37,074 bases of DNA, from NCBI GenBank assembly GCA_017459665.1, contig JAFUCN010000035.1:1-37074 (forward strand). Reading direction: 5' to 3'. Positions 20,601 through 30,000 of the stretch are shown here, one piece after another. Under the pieces are notes generated by a model that searched no databases, was not told where the DNA came from, and was given only the letters and a program-made list of their open reading frames with translations. The translations under genes were made by a program, and so were the position numbers. Every line of letters begins with the position of its first letter. The stretch's first letter is position 1. This stretch comes from Methanobrevibacter sp. (lineage in GTDB: Archaea > Methanobacteriota > Methanobacteria > Methanobacteriales > Methanobacteriaceae).

Positions 20601-21533
20601 ACAACCAACTCTCAGGGTGTTGCAACATTTACCATAAATAATGTGGCCGCAGGTTCATATGTGGCGGCAGTTACTTTTGACGGAAGTGAAAATTATTTAT
20701 CTGCAAGCGCCAATGCCGTAGTTAAAGTATTGGGCAGTGCTGATAATCAGACTTCTCAATCCATAGTTGTTTTATCTGACAGGAGAGCTGAAAACAGCCC
20801 ATATGATTTTCAGGTTAAGTTTTATGACTCTTCAAACAATCCGCTTTCCAATGGACAGGTCCAATTCATATTGAACGGAAACGATTACTTCATTAAAACC
20901 GATGAATATGGTGTTGCAAAATTCTCAAACAACCTGTCTTCAGGCAGTTACGAGATTATAATAATCAATCCTGCAACCGAAAACAGCATAATCAAAACAT
21001 TAACAGTTGTAAGTAGAATAACTGACAACAATAACGTAAATGTTGACTATTCATATTCTGCTAGCTATAAGGTTCGCGTATATGGAGACAATGGAAATGC
21101 GGTTGGCGCAGGCGAGGCTGTAACAATCACTTTCAACGGTAAGAATGTTAACGTTAAAACCGACAGCAACGGTTTTGCAAGCTATAAAATAAGAGGTCTG
21201 CTTCCAAAAACATACACAATTAAGGCAACTTACAAAGGGGTAACCGTTTCAAACAAGATTGTTGTAAAACAGATTTTGAAAGCTAAAAATACCAGCTTTA
21301 AGAAATCCTTAAAAACTAAAAAATTCAAGGTAACCCTTAAAACATCAGCCGGCAAAGCCATTAAAGGTAAGAAAATCACTGTAAAGGTTAAAGGTAAAAC
21401 ATACTCAGCAAAAACCAATTCAAAAGGTATTGCAACAGTAAAAATTACTCAAAATCTAAAAGCAGGTAAATATAAAGCTACAGTAAAATACCTTAAAACT
21501 AGCATTAAAAAGACAATAACTATTAAAAATTAG
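17604..21533 (+). CDS. beta-helix / papain-like protease / lectin-like / Ig adhesin (paralog of the 10900 gene)
   Basis: 1309 residues with a canonical ATG 7 nt after GAGG. The signal peptide is YKIVLSVFLIFFLISLTAV, with cleavage near VSA. A beta-helix follows (about 60-420; GGAIYS, GGAIC and GGAVYV turns). The C1A papain-like domain (about 447-675) starts at LPSRYSLIEEGYVTPIRDQQ, with catalytic Gln465, Cys471 (GNCWAFA), His619 (ANHAVTVVGWDD) and Asn651 (IVKNSWGEDWGDDGYF). The lectin-like domain is at about 685-850, then Ig-like repeats to about 1045 and the shared Lys-rich C-terminal module (about 1052-1309). All catalytic residues are present, so an active cysteine protease held at the cell wall is inferred. 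Substrates are unknown; pseudomurein peptides, partner-cell proteins and dietary protein are all possible. The gene lies 52 bp after the 15170 gene and may be partly co-transcribed with it. Confidence 0.9.
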   Translation: MNYKIVLSVFLIFFLISLTAVSASDDADLINSTDNIQKTDIETSPIDDNVLSEGDDLYAQTMYFNASAESDGDGSKANPYKYVSDSRLPYGVTAYFANGVYEVNGACDLYSNDGVDTDYPSKVTFYGESTDGVIFKGINSSSVAFRVNDMARFYAYNMTFDNAIIENRGTFEANGVVFKNGIAVDTTASSYPTRNNAFGGAIYSPGSYYYVGYGMKSYLTLNNCVFMNNTAVYGGSIYHKYGNTVIRNTKFINSVASLYGGVLATDGGDILIDNCEFVNCNALGDAGGAIYSKVTNLTVKNSKFSNGIGDFGGAICNLNSNLIIENSLFNNNSARLEGGAVYVMYGDVSIVNSNFTLSSARDGGAIFEDNCTSISLEKCNFDKSMATRYGGTIFSNGQEVTFKDTTLGESDAPIGPTVYHQERYDYDIGYNSDYQLMNYNSSYKGVLPSRYSLIEEGYVTPIRDQQAGGNCWAFAGIAALESCIYKATGKSIDLSEENVKNLIELYSAYGWKEDTNEGGHSEMTWGNLISWIGPVLEDDDKYDDYSTLSTLLDAVMHVQNVYYMPARANALDNDAIKKAIMDYGAISVLMYADFNSPLNFDEKTASYFLATSTKGYANHAVTVVGWDDNYDRDNFPMGSMADSNGAWIVKNSWGEDWGDDGYFYVSYYDPVVFEVGSKNVAYTFILNDTVRYNRNYQYDIGGMTDFLYPEGNNKTVYYKNTFTAIGNDILSAVSTIFEDECDFELQIFINDELKLTQKGHSFAGYATIALSKEFQLNTGDKFTVQFKLTNDAGASFPICEIVTATRLTYDEGISFFSNDGTNWNDLYTFSLDRSDIEHRYASQVACIKAFTRSSGVTLKSSISVSDVNAVNGANADIVAFVTDENNKLINTGYVTFELNGEKVSVKVNNGRAVMNIKFDKEGTYTVKASYDGGYNFKNSSATAKVIVSKSQAKTTTLTVSDVEYVYGNDGIVTATLKNNGTPIENASLTLAVNYKKFTATTNSQGVATFTINNVAAGSYVAAVTFDGSENYLSASANAVVKVLGSADNQTSQSIVVLSDRRAENSPYDFQVKFYDSSNNPLSNGQVQFILNGNDYFIKTDEYGVAKFSNNLSSGSYEIIIINPATENSIIKTLTVVSRITDNNNVNVDYSYSASYKVRVYGDNGNAVGAGEAVTITFNGKNVNVKTDSNGFASYKIRGLLPKTYTIKATYKGVTVSNKIVVKQILKAKNTSFKKSLKTKKFKVTLKTSAGKAIKGKKITVKVKGKTYSAKTNSKGIATVKITQNLKAGKYKATVKYLKTSIKKTITIKN

Positions 21534-21560
21534 AGGTATTAACCTCTATTTTATTTTTTT
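21531..21560 (+). terminator. hairpin plus T-tract terminator
   Basis: TAGAGGT (21531-21537) pairs with ACCTCTA (21542-21548), followed by TTTTATTTTTTT. The stem starts at the TAG stop codon of the 17604 gene and the T-tract runs up to the ribosome binding site of the next gene. Confidence 0.65.
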
Positions 21561-21571
21561 GGTGATATAAA

Positions 21572-23815
21572 ATGAAAATAAAAAACAATGCTGTATTTCT
21601 AACTTTGCTTTCCTTCGTCTTAATCTTGTCTTTGACAATGGTCTGTGCAAGTGAAGATATCGCTCAGGATACTGTAGCCATTGACAGTAATGTGGAGTTA
21701 AGCAGTGGAAATACAATTTACATTTCTCCAAACGGATCTGGAAGTGGGGATTCACTGTCAAATCCGACAAACTGGAATTCAGCTATTTCAAAGGCAAATT
21801 CCGGAGATACCATACAATTTTTGGATGGTAACTACACCGGAATTAAAGGAACAGTCTATACATCAGTTGAACTTAAAGGAAGCGGAAACTCAATCATTGA
21901 TGCTGAAGGTAATGGAGGATTTTTCTCAACATCTAGCGGAACAACAGTTACCCTTAATCAGCTGTCATTTATCAATGCAAATACCGGAAAACATGAATCA
22001 GGACCAGACAGTGCTAAAACAGGAAATGATGGTGAAGGAGGCATTGTAAACGACAGAGGAACATTGATTGTTAAAAACTGTTACTTTGAAAACAATATGG
22101 GATGGGGAACAAAAGGAGGTTCCATCAACAATGACGGAACATGCTATGTTCACGATTCCATATTTAAAAGCAACGGCGGTAAAAAGGGCGGAGGAATATT
22201 CAGTGATGAAAAATCACAGCTATACGTCTACAATACAAAATTTGAAAACGGACTTTCAAAAGATGGAAGTGCAATTTATGCAGATAAAAACGCATATGTT
22301 GAAATCCGCAACTGTACAGCAATAAATTCCTACGGAAAATGCAGTATGATTTATATTAAAAAATCAACAGTTTACATATATGACTCTGTTTTTGCAAATT
22401 CTAGTGCAGTTGACACAGCAGCAGTGATAAATATCGATAAGGAAAGTTATGTTGCTATAGATAACTGCCTATTTGATAATGTTGCTGCAAGAGGAGCTAA
22501 GTTATGGTTCCATGACAATGAAAACGGAACAGGTAACGGTGGAGCTATCGTCATTGAAAAGGATGCAAAAAGCGTTACAATTACAAATTCCAATTTCACA
22601 AACTGTAAAGCAAAAGGTGATGGTGGAGCGATTTATGTAGAATCACAAGCATCATGCACCATTGAAAACTGCATATTCAAAGACAATACTGCAGGATATG
22701 GTGGAAGTCACATATATTCATACGGCGGTTCAGTTAACATTAAAAACTCACAGTTAAGTGCTGTTGTGACAATTGAAACATCTGATATCTCTTTAGGCGA
22801 AAGCGAAAAAATAAAAATCACAATTGATGAGGGAACAAACATTCTAAATGTCAATGTAAATGTTTTAGTTGATGATAATGTTTCTGGAACCTCCTCCAAA
22901 AGCTCTACAATCACATTAAACGATTTAAAAGTAGGTGAATATAAAGTGACACTTGCAAGCGAGGATAAATCCAACTCAAATTCATATTTGTATGATGTGG
23001 GTTCTTCTTCTTTTAGTGTAAGTGATGCTGAACCTGTTGATGTCACAATATTGGCAAGCGACATGGCCAGAGGATATGGAAGTTCAGCTGACTTTAAGGC
23101 AACATTTTTAAACAGATATGGAAAAGCTTTAGCAAACTATGATGTTATTTTCCAAATAAACGACAAAAACTACACAGCTACAACAGATTCATATGGTGTT
23201 GCAACCTTAAGTGAAAAATTAGCTGTTGGATCATATCAGATTACATCAATAAACCCAAGAACCGGTGAGATGAAAACTAATGCATTAAAAATCATTGACA
23301 GAATTCAAAACAACAAGGATTTGACAATGTATTATAATGATGGGTCCAGTTTTAAACTTAGAGTCTTTGCAGACAATGGAAATGCAGTTGGTGCCGGAGA
23401 GATTGTCACCATTAATGTTGGTAAAAATACCTATAATGTTAAAACCAATGCAAACGGTTATGCAGTTTTAAAAATTGGTTTTGTACCTGGCACATATAAA
23501 GTCACATCAACCTATAAAGGTGTTTTAAAAAGCAACAAGATTATTGTAAAATCTGTTATAGTTGCTAAAAACATTAAAGTTAGCAAAAAGAAAACCATGA
23601 CTATAAAATATAAAGTCACTCTTAAAGCAAACAATAAAGCTATAAAAAATAAAAAGCTTACAGCTACTTTTAAAGGCAAGACCTACAAGGCCAAAACCAA
23701 TTCAAAAGGAGTAGCTACCTTTAAGATTAAAAATAGCTTTAAAACCGGTTCATATAAAATAAAAGTTAAATACTTAAATTCAAGTGTTAAGAAAACCATT
23801 AAAATTGTAAAATAG
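21572..23815 (+). CDS. beta-helix adhesin-like protein
   Basis: 747 residues with ATG preceded by GGTGAT (21561-21566). The signal peptide is NNAVFLTLLSFVLILSL, with cleavage near VCA/S. From about residue 48 the entry motif IYISPNGSGSGDSLSNP opens a beta-helix that runs to about 395, with KGGSIN, KGGGIF and DGGAIYV turns. One Ig-like domain (about 396-485) and the shared C-terminal module (about 490-747) follow: DMARGYGSSADFKATF, then NKDLTMYYNDGSSFKLRVF, then the Lys-rich end. No protease domain is present. It is the shortest complete adhesin here carrying the shared module. It lies 38 bp after the 17604 gene with no recognisable promoter or conserved leader of its own, so it probably depends on read-through from upstream or on an unseen weak promoter in the terminator tract. 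The ligand is unknown. Confidence 0.88.
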   Translation: MKIKNNAVFLTLLSFVLILSLTMVCASEDIAQDTVAIDSNVELSSGNTIYISPNGSGSGDSLSNPTNWNSAISKANSGDTIQFLDGNYTGIKGTVYTSVELKGSGNSIIDAEGNGGFFSTSSGTTVTLNQLSFINANTGKHESGPDSAKTGNDGEGGIVNDRGTLIVKNCYFENNMGWGTKGGSINNDGTCYVHDSIFKSNGGKKGGGIFSDEKSQLYVYNTKFENGLSKDGSAIYADKNAYVEIRNCTAINSYGKCSMIYIKKSTVYIYDSVFANSSAVDTAAVINIDKESYVAIDNCLFDNVAARGAKLWFHDNENGTGNGGAIVIEKDAKSVTITNSNFTNCKAKGDGGAIYVESQASCTIENCIFKDNTAGYGGSHIYSYGGSVNIKNSQLSAVVTIETSDISLGESEKIKITIDEGTNILNVNVNVLVDDNVSGTSSKSSTITLNDLKVGEYKVTLASEDKSNSNSYLYDVGSSSFSVSDAEPVDVTILASDMARGYGSSADFKATFLNRYGKALANYDVIFQINDKNYTATTDSYGVATLSEKLAVGSYQITSINPRTGEMKTNALKIIDRIQNNKDLTMYYNDGSSFKLRVFADNGNAVGAGEIVTINVGKNTYNVKTNANGYAVLKIGFVPGTYKVTSTYKGVLKSNKIIVKSVIVAKNIKVSKKKTMTIKYKVTLKANNKAIKNKKLTATFKGKTYKAKTNSKGVATFKIKNSFKTGSYKIKVKYLNSSVKKTIKIVK

Positions 23816-23850
23816 AAGTAATGATTTACTTCTATTTTTTTGTTTATTTT
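23811..23850 (+). terminator. hairpin plus T-tract terminator
   Basis: AATAGAAGTAA (23811-23821) pairs with TTACTTCTATT (23826-23836), an 11-bp perfect stem with a 4-nt loop that contains the TAG stop. A T-rich run follows. Confidence 0.75.
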
Positions 23851-23949
23851 TTTTGAATTTTTCATGCTTATTTTTGCAAAATGTCCATTTTTTAGTTATT
23901 TTTCACGGACTTTAATTATGTTTCATTAATGACTAACAATATTTAAATA

Positions 23950-23987
23950 TTTAGTCATGCCTAAATATTATATAGAATATAATAAAA
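23950..23987 (+). promoter_or_regulatory. promoter of the 24006 adhesin: dyad plus TATA box
   Basis: TTTAGTCATGCCTAAA (23950-23965) is the same TTTAG-N6-CTAAA dyad as at 10838 and 15051, here with its centre reversed. AT-rich TATA candidates lie at 23966-23974 and at 23978-23987 (TATAATAAAA). The latter is about 25 nt before the ATG at 24006. A further half-site, TGACTAA, lies at 23930-23936. Confidence 0.6.
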
Positions 23988-24005
23988 TTCAAAATATTAT
24001 ATTCT

Positions 24006-24029
24006 ATGCGTACTCGAGGTGAAATTATT
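24006..24029 (+). promoter_or_regulatory. conserved leader/RBS inside the nominal 5' end of the 24006 adhesin
   Basis: ATGCGTACTCGAGGTGAA is the same leader as before the 15170 gene, except that the usual TGA has become CGA. This fuses the upstream ATG-CGT-ACT in frame. GAGG (24016-24019) is therefore inside the nominal coding region, and ATT codons at 24024 and 24027 (4 and 7 nt after GAGG) open IIKLDKVVMAIL, matching the 15170 gene. Confidence 0.55.
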
Positions 24030-27000
24030 AAGCTTGATAAAGTAGTCATGGCTATCTTAGCTATTGCTTTAGTCATGATATGTTTAGGTGCTGTTTCTGC
24101 ATCGAGCGTTGATGAGGTAAACGCCACGCTAGAAGCAGTTAATGATAATTCACAAGAAACAATTGTGATAGATAAAATTAATGAAATTCCTGCTGATGAA
24201 GCTAATTTGGATAGCTATGTTAGTGTGGAAAATGAAAAACGAGTTTTAAATAAAAATGTTTTAAAAGCATCTGATGAGGATGTTTTGGGTGATGATGTTC
24301 CTCAGATAAGGGATAAAAATTCTGGAAACACTGAAGTAACAGTATCTGCTGGTACTTCTATAACCATCGAAGCATATATGACATATGATGATGGTGGATA
24401 CATGTGGGGTCTTCAGAAATCTAGTGATTCTTCTTTTTCTACAAAAGAAAATATTAATTATTATCAAACAGGTCATGCTTATTGGCATGATTTTTATACA
24501 ACTACATTAAATGATGAGGGAACATTCTATTTCCGTATTCATAACTATAATGATAGATATGGTATAAATAGTGAACCTCTGATTTATCATGTAGGCGGTT
24601 CTAGTTCAAATACTAAAGAAACTGCTGTGAGTATAACTATTCCATCCACTGGAACAACAGGAACTCCATTCACAGTTTCATATTCAGTAACTGAAAAAGA
24701 TTCCACAACAGGAGTTGATAGTGGAACATTAACATTTTATGATGAAAATGGTCAAATTGGAAGTCCTGTAACATTATCCAGTTCATCCGGAACTTTTAGC
24801 CACACTTATTCGACTGCAAATACTTATAATATTCATGCCCAATATACTGCTTCAAGTGGATATGAAGACAGTCAATCCAGTTCAAGTCAGATAATTATTT
24901 CAGATAGTGGAAGCGAACCTAGCGGATCTGAAGAAATAATTTTATCATTTGAACAAGGAACCACTAGTGAAGGTACAGGACACTTATATTCATTTAATAA
25001 TGAAAATGCGTGGGTAAGTGTAGTGGCTGGAAATAATAATCCTACTTATGTGAATTTTGCTGTAGATTATGGTACAAATTCCGAATCTTCTCCAGTAATT
25101 CAATGGAAAAAATCAACAGATTCTGCATGGAATGATATTTCATATACCGGAAATACACCACGTATAGGATTTTCAAATGGTAAATATACTGATGTTACAT
25201 ATGCAGACGGATATACATATGATGTTCGTGTCAGTAATGGTGGTAAAACAAGTAATACTTTAACTGTTAAATGTATTCAAGGTTACACAGATATTTATGA
25301 CTTTGATTGTGATTTAGATGAAGGTGATGAAGGCCAGACTATTCAAGTAAAATTCAAGCCTACATTTAAGCAGAATTCAGAATATCCATTTGTTCAAGGA
25401 TATGTGTCATTTTTCTCAAGCGAATCCAGAGATGCTAGTTCTAGATTGGGAACAATTCATGCTTCATCTTCCTCAGAATTAGATAATGGTTATATAGTTG
25501 GGCAAATAACATTGCCATTAGTTGATTCAACTGGTGAATATGATATTTATTATGTATTTGTAGGTCAAGCAAAGGATACTTATAATGAACTTAATGGATA
25601 TAATGATTTATATAATTTCAAAATAACTATTAATGATGTTGCTCAAGTTGCTGTCACACCAGAAATAGCCATTGAAGTAAATGCTTCAAATGTTTTACAA
25701 TCTGAAAAAGTTAAAGTTAATGTAACTGTAAGCAATGAAGGCACTTCTATTAATGAAGGTCAAGTTGCTTTCTATTATGATGGCGAGACCACTCCAATTG
25801 ACACTGTTGATTTGGCCAGTAAAGATTATATTGAAATCGATACCAGTGCATTAACAGTTGGAACAACCTACACAGTTCTTGCCAAGTACCTTGGTGTTGA
25901 AAATAAGTATAATCCAAAAGATTCTGAAACCGGGACTTTCACTGTTGTTGTAAAGCCTGAAATATCTCTAACTCCAAGTGAAGCTTTAACAATCAGACAG
26001 GGTCAAAGTGAAACTTTAACACCTTCAATATCACCTGAAGTCACATCAGGAAGCATAACCTACTTTGATGGTGATGAGGAAATTGAAGGATTAACAGATG
26101 TTGAATACAACACTCCATTTACAACTGGAGCCTTAAGTGTTGGAATCCATTCCATTTCAGTCAAATACAATGGAACAAGCGGATTTTTAGCAAGTGAAAA
26201 GTCAGCTCCGGTAAATGTCATTGTAAACCCATCAACCGGTTTTGTCATTGACATTGCAAATAGAACCTATGGTGAACACTCAATTGCAACAATTACTGTT
26301 GCCCAAGCCGGTGAATATACAATTGTAATAAGTGACATTGAAAGTCCGTTTACAAAAACATTCGCTGATGCAGGCACAGACACTATTGATTTGGGTGTTT
26401 TAAAGGCCAGTGATTTATACACTGCTACTTTGAAATTCGGTGATGAAGTCTTAAATACAACAAAATTCAATGTCACTAAAAAAACACCTACTGAAATCAG
26501 ATTAAATTCCGATTTGGATGAAAATCCTGTTGAAGGCACTGCAAATAAAATCTCTGCCACCGTATGGGACGGTCAATCTCAAATAACAGTAGGTACAATC
26601 ACCTTTAAAGAAGAAGGAAAAAGTGATGTTGAAAGGGCGATCGGTGCAGAATATGACCTTACTGATTTAAGCGTTGGAACTCATATCATAACTGTTGAAT
26701 TCAGCGGAAACGACAATTATACTGTATTGAGCAGTGAAAAGACAATCACTGTTAAAGAGATTATCACACCAAATATTGCTTTACAGGTCAACGAATCCAA
26801 TGTAATCAAAGGCAATAAGGTCAAACTGAATGTCACTGTTGCAAATGGTGAAAGCGTCATCAGGGAAGGCCAGGTTGCTTTCTATTATGATGGTCAGACC
26901 ACTCCAATCGACACTGTTGATTTGGCAAGTAAAGACTACATAGAAATCGATACCAGTGATTTAACCGTTGGAACATCATACACTGTTCTTGCAAAATATC

Positions 27001-30000
27001 TAGGCGTTGAAAACAAGTACAATCCAAAAGAATCTGAAACAAGGACTTTCAGCGTAGTTGAACCGCCTGTATTGCAGACACTTCCATTGACATTAACAAT
27101 TGAAGGAAAAACCAGCATCAATGTCACCCATGGCATTTACTATGAGCTATATGCCGAATCAACTATTGACAATGTTGCATTAAAGCTTTATGATGGAAGC
27201 GATGAGGTATCAGGAAACTATAAAACAAACACTCCTTTCAATTTATATTGGGGCAGTGAGGAAGTTGGAATGCATGATGTATATGTTGTATTTGAAGGAA
27301 ACCAAACCCATCAATCAGCTGAAAGTCATGTAAGCGTTAAAGTATATCCTAAAGCAACTTCCACATTGTATCTTGAATTGACTCCGAATAATTCAGTTGA
27401 AGGAAATGTTGTAGATGTGACTGCTAAGGTATATTATGAATCAGGTTCAGATAAAGTGTATCTAACTGAAGGTATTCTAACATTATATTCATCATATAAT
27501 GATTGGTACAACAATGAAAATGCCATAGCTACTTTAAATATCAAGGATAGTGGAAGCTTTTCATATAATGTTCCAAGTGCAACTGACTCCCCTTCAAGCA
27601 GCAATATTCTCTATGGTGATTTTGAAGGAATAAACGGTGAATATTACTATGTTACAACCAGCTATATTTCAGATTCATTCTACAGCATTAAACCGAATAC
27701 AGTTTCATTGGAGCTAAGCTCATCTGAAGTTACCTCCGGTGAATCAGTCACTTTAACCGTAACAGTTTCCAACTACAAAACTCTAAGTGAAGATTCACTT
27801 GTAAGAGTTTATGTTGATGATGCATTAAAAGGAAGCTTCGAAACCTCCTATTCATATGGATATTATAATCTGGTCAACACCTATTCCCTGGACACTACAG
27901 GATTAAGTGACAGAGAACATAGCATTTACGTTAAATACGATGGAATTGTTGACAGGTATTTCTATTATGCAGGCAATTCAAGTGAAAAACTTAGCTTAAA
28001 TGTTATTTCATCAACACCTGTTGTAAAAACAATTTCAATTTCTTCAGATGAAATAGACTACAACACAAAAGCAACACTTACAGTAACCGGAACTGCAGGA
28101 ACATACACTGTAACTGTCAACGGACATGATTATGATGTAACCGTTCCGGATTCAGGATCTGCTACTGTTCTAATTGATGAGATTTTAGCTGCAAACACTA
28201 CAGCTTATGGCGTAAGAATTGTATCCACAACAGATTCAACACTTAATAATGTATCTACTCTTCTTGTAAAAGCAATAAGTCCGGGTTTATCAGTTTCTTC
28301 AACTAAAACCTCAATTACTTATGGTGAAGCAATTACAATCAGTGCAGATAAAAACTCACAGGCAACCGGTGATGTAAAATTCTATGAAGGCGCCAGTGAA
28401 ATCAATGTAAATAATGTTGTATTGACAGCTGGAAGCCACACAATTACAGCAAAATATGCTGGTAACGGCAATTATTCAGCTGAAGATAAAAGCATTACCA
28501 TCAACGTAGCTAAGGCAACAAACAATGTTGTAATTACTGCAGGTGATGTGACATTGCCAAGTGATGTTTCTGTAAGCGTTAAAGCAGACATTGCAGGAAC
28601 ATATATTGTTAAATTTGACAGCACTCACAGTGTAAGCGTAACTGTATCCTCCAATGGCGCAACAGGAAGCCAAACAATATCTCTTCCTGCAGGCTCATAC
28701 ACTCCAAGCATTATTGGCTACAGTGATGACAATTATGAAGCTAGTGTGACTGCTTCCAGGCTAACTGTTTCAAATCAGCAGGAAACACCTGCTGTTGTTG
28801 CAAGTTTAAAAATCAGGGATGCGGATAGTCCGTCAAACACCACAATCACAATTTCAGGTGAAGGTAACATTACCATAAACCTTGAATATTATGTGGTAAA
28901 ACCTTATGATGGGGCTACTGTCGAATACATTGCATTTAATGTAAACGGTGAGACCAAAAGCATAGACCACATTGTAAACGGAGCTTATACAAAAGTTTCA
29001 TTTACAGTAAATGAGACTTCAACATTTACACTTTCAGCATACTACTTTGCATGGAAACTGCTTGAAAATGAATGCAACGTGACAAGCAACTCTTTAACTT
29101 ACAATATACTAGTCAAAAATCAGACTGTTAGTGATACTGTAACCATAAGTGTTTCTGATGTGATATATCCGAATAATGCAACAGGAATTGTCAAATCAAC
29201 AGTTGACGGAGACTACATTGTAAACGTAAACAATAAGGATTATGAAGTTAAAGTTGCAAACGGCACTTCCAGTGTAACATTTGATGTGTTAGTGCCTGGA
29301 GAATATAAAGTGACTGTCATTTCTAAAGCTAATGCAGGCATCAAAAGCATTGCAAGCTTTAAAGTTGAAAAAATCAGTGATTTTGAAATGAATTGCCAGG
29401 CAGTAAATGCCACTGCAGGCAATACAAAACTGATTGCTGTTTTAGCAGATGGTGCAAAAGGATCTGTTTCACTATCAATTGGAAATAAAACCTATAATAG
29501 TTCAGTTGAAAACGGAAAAGCTACTGTGGATTTAAGTGATCTTAAAGCAGGCAGCTATATTGTACAAACCTCTTATTCCGGCGACGACATATACTCAAAC
29601 AAAACCTCTACAGATATTATCTATATTTCTGGAACAGAATCTGATTCCACAATAATAGCCTCAGACATGAAAAGAGGATATAACAGTGGAATGGACTTTA
29701 ATGCAACATTCAAAGACTTAAGCGGTAACATCCTTTCAAATGCCAATGTCACTTTTGTAGTTGAAAATCAAACTTTTTCACTTCTCACAGATGCAAATGG
29801 TGTAGCCAGATTCAACAACAGCCTTGATGTAGGAATCTATTCAATTACCTTAATCAACCCGGCAACAGGCGAGATTAAAAATGCAAATCTTACAATCGTT
29901 GCTAGATTAATAGGTAATGTTAATATCACAGGAGACTACTTGTCCTGTCCTTCATACATTGTTCAGGCTTTCGGTGATGACGGTTTGCCTGTCGGTGAGG

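Noticed and set aside
21705..22325. Extra + strand frames inside the 21572 adhesin.
   Set aside because: They lie in a second frame of a convincing beta-helix gene and are Gln/His-rich shadows of its Asn/Ser/Thr codons.
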